Of a stretch of 64,000 bases of DNA, positions 61,301 through 64,000 are shown one piece after another. Below the pieces are notes generated by a model. It did no database searches. It was not told where the DNA came from and saw nothing but the letters and a program-made list of their open reading frames with translations. Source of the DNA: CAYNFH01 sp964396385 (lineage in GTDB: Bacteria > Armatimonadota > Chthonomonadetes > Chthonomonadales > CAJBBX01); NCBI GenBank assembly GCA_964396385.1, contig CAYNFH010000001.1, positions 52,170 to 116,169 on the forward strand. Direction: 5' to 3'. The position numbers and the translations under genes were made by a program. Numbering within the stretch: position 1 is the first letter of the stretch; each line of letters starts with the position of its first letter.

Positions 61301-61800
61301 ATCTCACTTCGGCGGTTATAGCACTCTCGGATGGCGGAGAAGAACTCGTCGGCGGAAAACGGGAGCGAGCGTACCGCGTCGATCTCGTCGATAAAGAGAA
61401 CAATCTGTCCGGGTACTTTCTCCAGCGCCACTTCCCGAAGCGCCTGCATCCACCGTTGTATCGGGCCGAAACGCTCTTTGCCAAGCCAGTACTCCTCGAG
61501 CTCGTCCTCCAGACCCAGGCCCCGGGAGAGCAGGTGAAGGAGCCCGTCATACCACTGCTCTGCGGAAAGGTTCTGGCCCACGGCCGTCAGATCCAGCGCG
61601 ACCGTCGTGACCCCTTCCCGACGAAGGCGCGCCGCAGTTCGCACCATAAGGGACGACTTGCCCATCTGACGAGAAGTCAGAACGTAGCAGAACTCACCGT
61701 CTCGCAGAGCCTGGAATAGCTCGGAATCGGCTGCTCGCTCCAGGTAGGAGCGGGCGTCCGGGGGGAGCGTGCCTCCCGTAATGTAGAACGCCGTCTCCAT
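58375..61800 (-). CDS. AAA-like ATPase / transmembrane / 14x WD40 protein
   Basis: A 1141-aa protein. Residues 10-330 form an AAA-like (AAA_35 type) domain with Walker A SRQMGKSS at 43-50, Walker B IVLFIDEID at 133-141 and FNIGHRIELTDFTEEEA. A single membrane helix lies at about 407-429. From about 517 to the end, fourteen WD40 repeats can be counted by their LWD/LWN ends, enough for two seven-bladed propellers. An inverted-repeat element adds about 40 residues at about 219-258. ATG 61800 is used because family members start METAFYITGGTL. It lies 50 bp after the BTAD-AAA gene. Confidence 0.85.
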   Translation of the reverse strand: METAFYITGGTLPPDARSYLERAADSELFQALRDGEFCYVLTSRQMGKSSLMVRTAARLRREGVTTVALDLTAVGQNLSAEQWYDGLLHLLSRGLGLEDELEEYWLGKERFGPIQRWMQALREVALEKVPGQIVLFIDEIDAVRSLPFSADEFFSAIRECYNRRSEIPEYRRLTFCLLGVATPGDLIRDTRNTPFNIGHRIELTDFTEEEAAPLAAGLGVQAFRRSDEEDDPIKSEVERPEPLSPETNHLNARTPERLLSRILYWTSGHPYLTQRLCQAVGRDPRFQGSGAVDSLCERLFFSPGSRDVDDNLQFVRERLLRSGEELVDLLKLYERVLSGRRVENHETNPLVTVLKLSGVVRVISTCDTGGAGRLVIRNRLYERAFDRRWIAAHMPGAEVRRQRAAYRLGLVRATAAASVVVGLAGALAWTSFRSAAREKRLASDRQVALAGAGDLLYASQMNLAHLSHEDQYVRAWRLLELHRPMPGAPDRRDFVWRFLWRMCRSQDRHTLPQRVGEVSSVAYSRDGKVLAAAGADGNVQLWDSTGMIPLETVRAHPGASVVTFSPDGKLLATLGRSDGALKLWDLTSRPVRLARQFPAYHRQWARILFTPDGTTMISGMDDNTIRLWDMGSGDRSRSRAIPVFSAGPMALSGDGRTLAVCSGGKEASRITFWNIAGRQVKLLPISLPPEGLVQSMAFSPDGRRLVTGAGAPVLWDVVTGRRLREYAVHTGVILGTEFSPDGTVIASCGSDGTIRLWNPESGRLLAALHGHTSRITSIAYSPGGDTLASASDDGTARLWDTDIKRLRKAARERNGYEILSAGIEGVRGVTFSPDGRLIAEARSRTIRFWSPATKTQVGRPLVEESGPRPGQVLLPRGLAFSADGKRLASGSTDGTVRLWDVPDCKEISPPLIGHQFGVSHVGFAAHGILVSGNGGAAGGVPASIRLWNLASHKGLGKLTGDPMTPLGSLAISPDGTTVATGSPDQKIVLWDVAGRQRVATLEGTANAASLAFSPDNKLIAAGQRDGVVFLWDRASGRLLRRLDGHAGPVLALAFSPDSKTLASGGMDGTIRLWNPAVSQEEATLTGHQNWIFSLAFSPDGNLLISGSPDGTVRLWRAAPFTETDAPSALRAPSAAANHSGR
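61026..61146. repeat. Inverted-repeat insertion inside the AAA lid
   Basis: GGCGTTCAGGCGTTC begins the left arm (about 61028-61053) and the right arm (about 61121-61146) is its inverted copy; the first 15 bp match exactly and about 20 of 25 overall. Each arm is built of 8-bp GGCGTTCA-like units. About 67 bp lie between. The frame stays open across it. Confidence 0.65.
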
Positions 61801-61850
61801 CGTCCCGATAGAGTTATGCTCCGGCCCCTGCGCCGGATCGGTCGATCGGC

Positions 61851-63698
61851 TCACCCTAGCGCTCCAGGGACGTCGAGCTTCCGTCCCAGATACTCCCGAT
61901 AGACTCCGCAGCGGGGCGCCGCCTCCGTGGGACATTGCCCTGTGATGACCCCGGCGCTTCGCAGCCGGTAGAACGAGGCCTCCTCCGAGCAGCCGCGCCC
62001 TTTCAGTATGGATGTCACTTCATCGCACAGCTCCGGGGCCTGCACAAGGGCGGCCCACATGCGGCGCAAATGATCACCAAATGGACCGTCTTCCTGGGCC
62101 GCTTTGGCTTCCAGTGCAGCAGCGTCGATCCCCTTTTCTGCCATCAGGTGAAGACCGCGGCGGACCAGGTAGGGACAGCCACCGACCAGCGTATACAGCC
62201 GCTCGATTCCGGGCCCATCGGCTATGGGCGAACCGTATCGCCGGTTCAGGTCCGCCACCTCCCCGCGGGTAAAGTCTTCCAGCGCAAGCCGCGTACCAAC
62301 ATTAAAGGGAGATTGGTTCAGGTCCGAGATGAACAGGTGGGCTTCGGTGGCGTATGCCATTGCCAGGGTCAGCCGACACCACGGGCCGCCAGGATTGAGC
62401 GCGCGGTCATTGTGCCACGAGCGGAAGAGACCGAACACCACGCCGCTGAACGAAGAGCTGAAGAGCCGGTCCACTTCGTCGAGCGCCCATACGACATGCC
62501 CATCGTCGGAACGAAGCACGTCACGGCGCATGAAGCGCTCAAAGTTCACATTCCATCCTCGCCGGCCGTCCGCTACGTCGTCAAAGGAGACGTCGAGATC
62601 AAGCTGATCCGCCATCATCTCTCCAAAGGCGCGGAAGAGCGCGGCAGGTGATTCTAGCTGTTCCGGCGCGGCCCTTTGCATGTCAGTGAGCACGACACGG
62701 GCGCCAGCCTCTCGCGCATGCTGGAGGGATCGGGCCAAAAGGGAGGTCTTGCCGACCTGACGGGGACCTCTTACCAGGACGATGCTGTCGTGGTCCTGGA
62801 CCGCGGTCAGGAACTCATGATCAGTAGGGCGGACGATGTAGAACCGCGAGTCAAGCGGCACCGCCCCGCCGTCCGGCTCCAGACGCGAACCCGTCCGCGC
62901 GTCCGGGACTAGAGAGCGGGGCACAGCATGCGCAGGCTCGCCGCGCGCTAATTCGTCCTTCAGCCGCTCAAAATGTCCGCATGTCGACGGAGACGGAGCT
63001 ACTCCGAGCTCATCCCGAAGTAGACGCTCCAGTCCGCGGTACTGCCGAATAATGTCTGACGTACGTCCATCCCTCGCGTAGAACCGCATCAGGTCGCAGT
63101 GCACGTCCTCCCGAAGCGGATCCGTCGCAAGCGCGCGCCGGGCGGCATCGATGGCGGTCTGCAGATCGCCGGTTTCCGCCACCGCCCTTGCATAGCGCAC
63201 CAGAGCGTCACCGTACGCCTCCTCCAGGCGCGTTCGTGCCGAGACGATCCACTCCTCCATGTAGCCGGAAAGCAGCTCGCCGCGATAAAGCCCGATCGCT
63301 CTGCCGAGCTCGGTAGCCTGTGCTCCGGGTTCCGTGGACGCGGCAGCGGCGGTCAGACTCGCTTCGAACTCGGCGACGTCGGTGACAACGGCGCCCGGAT
63401 TTAATCGAACGTCGCTTCGGTCGGCAACAATGACGGAGGCAGGGGGCGTTCCTGCGGGCTCCAGCTCGCGACGGAGGGAAGAGAGGGCGTTGCGGAGCCG
63501 GTTACGAATGGCCTCCCAATCCTCGTCGGGCCACAGTTGCTCCGCCAGAAGCTCCCTCGAATAGCTTCGAGGCAGGCCGAGCGCAAGGCACCCCAGGAGA
63601 GCGCCCACCTTGCGAGTCTCAAAGTGAGTAAGGACAACATCTCCTCGCTCAGCCTTGAGGCCGCCAAACATTTCGATACGCCATACATCGTCGGACAC
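61851..63698 (-). CDS. BTAD-domain regulator with AAA-like ATPase
   Basis: A 615-aa protein. Residues 1-100 resemble a SARP-type winged helix (EMFGGLKAERGDVVLTHFET, then RNRLRNALSSLRREL). Residues 105-250 are the bacterial transcriptional activation domain. Residues 285-500 are an AAA-like ATPase with Walker A GPRQVGKTS at 311-319, Walker B VVWALDEVDR at 402-411 and FNVGTRLALEDFTRGEVADL. A C-terminal helical or winged segment follows. The start is GTG 63698 with GGAG upstream. Its ATPase is related to that of the next gene, suggesting the two talk to each other. Confidence 0.85.
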   Translation of the reverse strand: MSDDVWRIEMFGGLKAERGDVVLTHFETRKVGALLGCLALGLPRSYSRELLAEQLWPDEDWEAIRNRLRNALSSLRRELEPAGTPPASVIVADRSDVRLNPGAVVTDVAEFEASLTAAAASTEPGAQATELGRAIGLYRGELLSGYMEEWIVSARTRLEEAYGDALVRYARAVAETGDLQTAIDAARRALATDPLREDVHCDLMRFYARDGRTSDIIRQYRGLERLLRDELGVAPSPSTCGHFERLKDELARGEPAHAVPRSLVPDARTGSRLEPDGGAVPLDSRFYIVRPTDHEFLTAVQDHDSIVLVRGPRQVGKTSLLARSLQHAREAGARVVLTDMQRAAPEQLESPAALFRAFGEMMADQLDLDVSFDDVADGRRGWNVNFERFMRRDVLRSDDGHVVWALDEVDRLFSSSFSGVVFGLFRSWHNDRALNPGGPWCRLTLAMAYATEAHLFISDLNQSPFNVGTRLALEDFTRGEVADLNRRYGSPIADGPGIERLYTLVGGCPYLVRRGLHLMAEKGIDAAALEAKAAQEDGPFGDHLRRMWAALVQAPELCDEVTSILKGRGCSEEASFYRLRSAGVITGQCPTEAAPRCGVYREYLGRKLDVPGALG

Positions 63699-63836
63699 TG
63701 CCTGGCTCCAGACACGGTCAGTGAGGGCCTATGGCTCAATAGAGACCCGGCCCGAGCATCCCGCTGCAGACTAATCTACATCACCAACATTAAAGCAGCG
63801 CAAGGCCAGCGTTAAAATGCGGCTGCTGCACTCCGT

Positions 63837-63989
63837 TTACAAGGTGCGCAGGGTGCCGTTTCCGGCCGCTGCCACTCGCGGCACTCCAGCTCCAGACTGA
63901 CAGCCTCCTCGAAGCACGTTACTATCTCGGTCCTCGACTACAGCAACAGTGTGGTCCAGGAGGGCCACGTCGAACCTGTCGAGGTTCAT
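63837..63989 (-). CDS. Short frame near the window edge
   Basis: A 50-aa frame starting MNLDRFDVALLDHTVAVVED and ending NGTLRTL, with AAGGTG before its ATG. The composition is protein-like (alternating hydrophobic strands) but no family is recognised. It lies upstream of the BTAD gene on the same strand, with 138 bp between. Confidence 0.25.
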   Translation of the reverse strand: MNLDRFDVALLDHTVAVVEDRDSNVLRGGCQSGAGVPRVAAAGNGTLRTL

Positions 63990-64000
63990 CACCTTGGTCC

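Overview
This 64 kb window is GC-rich, densely coding bacterial DNA with no rRNA, tRNA, phage or transposase genes. The gene families point to an Armatimonadota- or Planctomycetota-like soil bacterium. They include a DUF1552/DUF1592 cytochrome-type pair, a TIGR03067 remnant, an H-X9-DG pseudopilin (DUF1559) remnant, BTAD and AAA-like/WD40 giants, a cyclase-STAND-TPR regulator, many secreted esterases and short hairpin repeats. Armatimonadota is my best guess, but there is no phylogenetic marker gene to settle it.

Layout. 0.2-2.5 kb: remnants of a type I restriction operon (small ORF, HicB-like protein, gutted hsdM), a P-loop kinase and a secreted YCII-like protein. 2.6-9.6 kb: an MFS permease, a secreted repeat protein, a DUF2891 enzyme and a 927-aa cyclase/STAND/TPR regulator. 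9.8-17.2 kb: a PQQ dehydrogenase with a haem-c insert, a stop/start-coupled operon (dienelactone hydrolase, amidohydrolase, Rieske protein), a damaged PIN toxin pair, a GNAT enzyme and a membrane protein. 17.3-25.9 kb: a plant-polysaccharide region with three esterase domains, a five-bladed-propeller protein, a LacI regulator and a GH10 xylanase. 26-37.4 kb: a MalT-like LuxR regulator, two translationally coupled sigma factors and a complete RND efflux operon whose adaptor has a very long coiled coil. A 26-bp element (23/26 identical) lies upstream of both the sigma genes and the RND operon, suggesting one regulon. 37.4-48 kb: an MFS exporter, a REC-GGDEF protein divergent from a hybrid kinase with Hpt, and the DUF1552/DUF1592 pair. 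48-49 kb: an unusual patch of perfect palindromes and 9-bp tandem arrays. 49-58 kb: a GH51 arabinofuranosidase, DinB, MFS, Tat-exported and lipase-like secreted proteins. 58.4-63.7 kb: a tandem BTAD-AAA regulator and AAA-TM-14xWD40 protein that look like one signalling system.

Two themes run through the window. First, there are many deletion scars: 3' ends or hollowed-out copies of HsdM, TIGR03067, alcohol dehydrogenase/aldo-keto reductase, DUF1559 pseudopilin, DUF899 and VapC lie directly against intact genes. Second, short-unit repeats and inverted-repeat elements have entered coding sequence, in DUF433, the MFS tail and the AAA lid of the WD40 protein.
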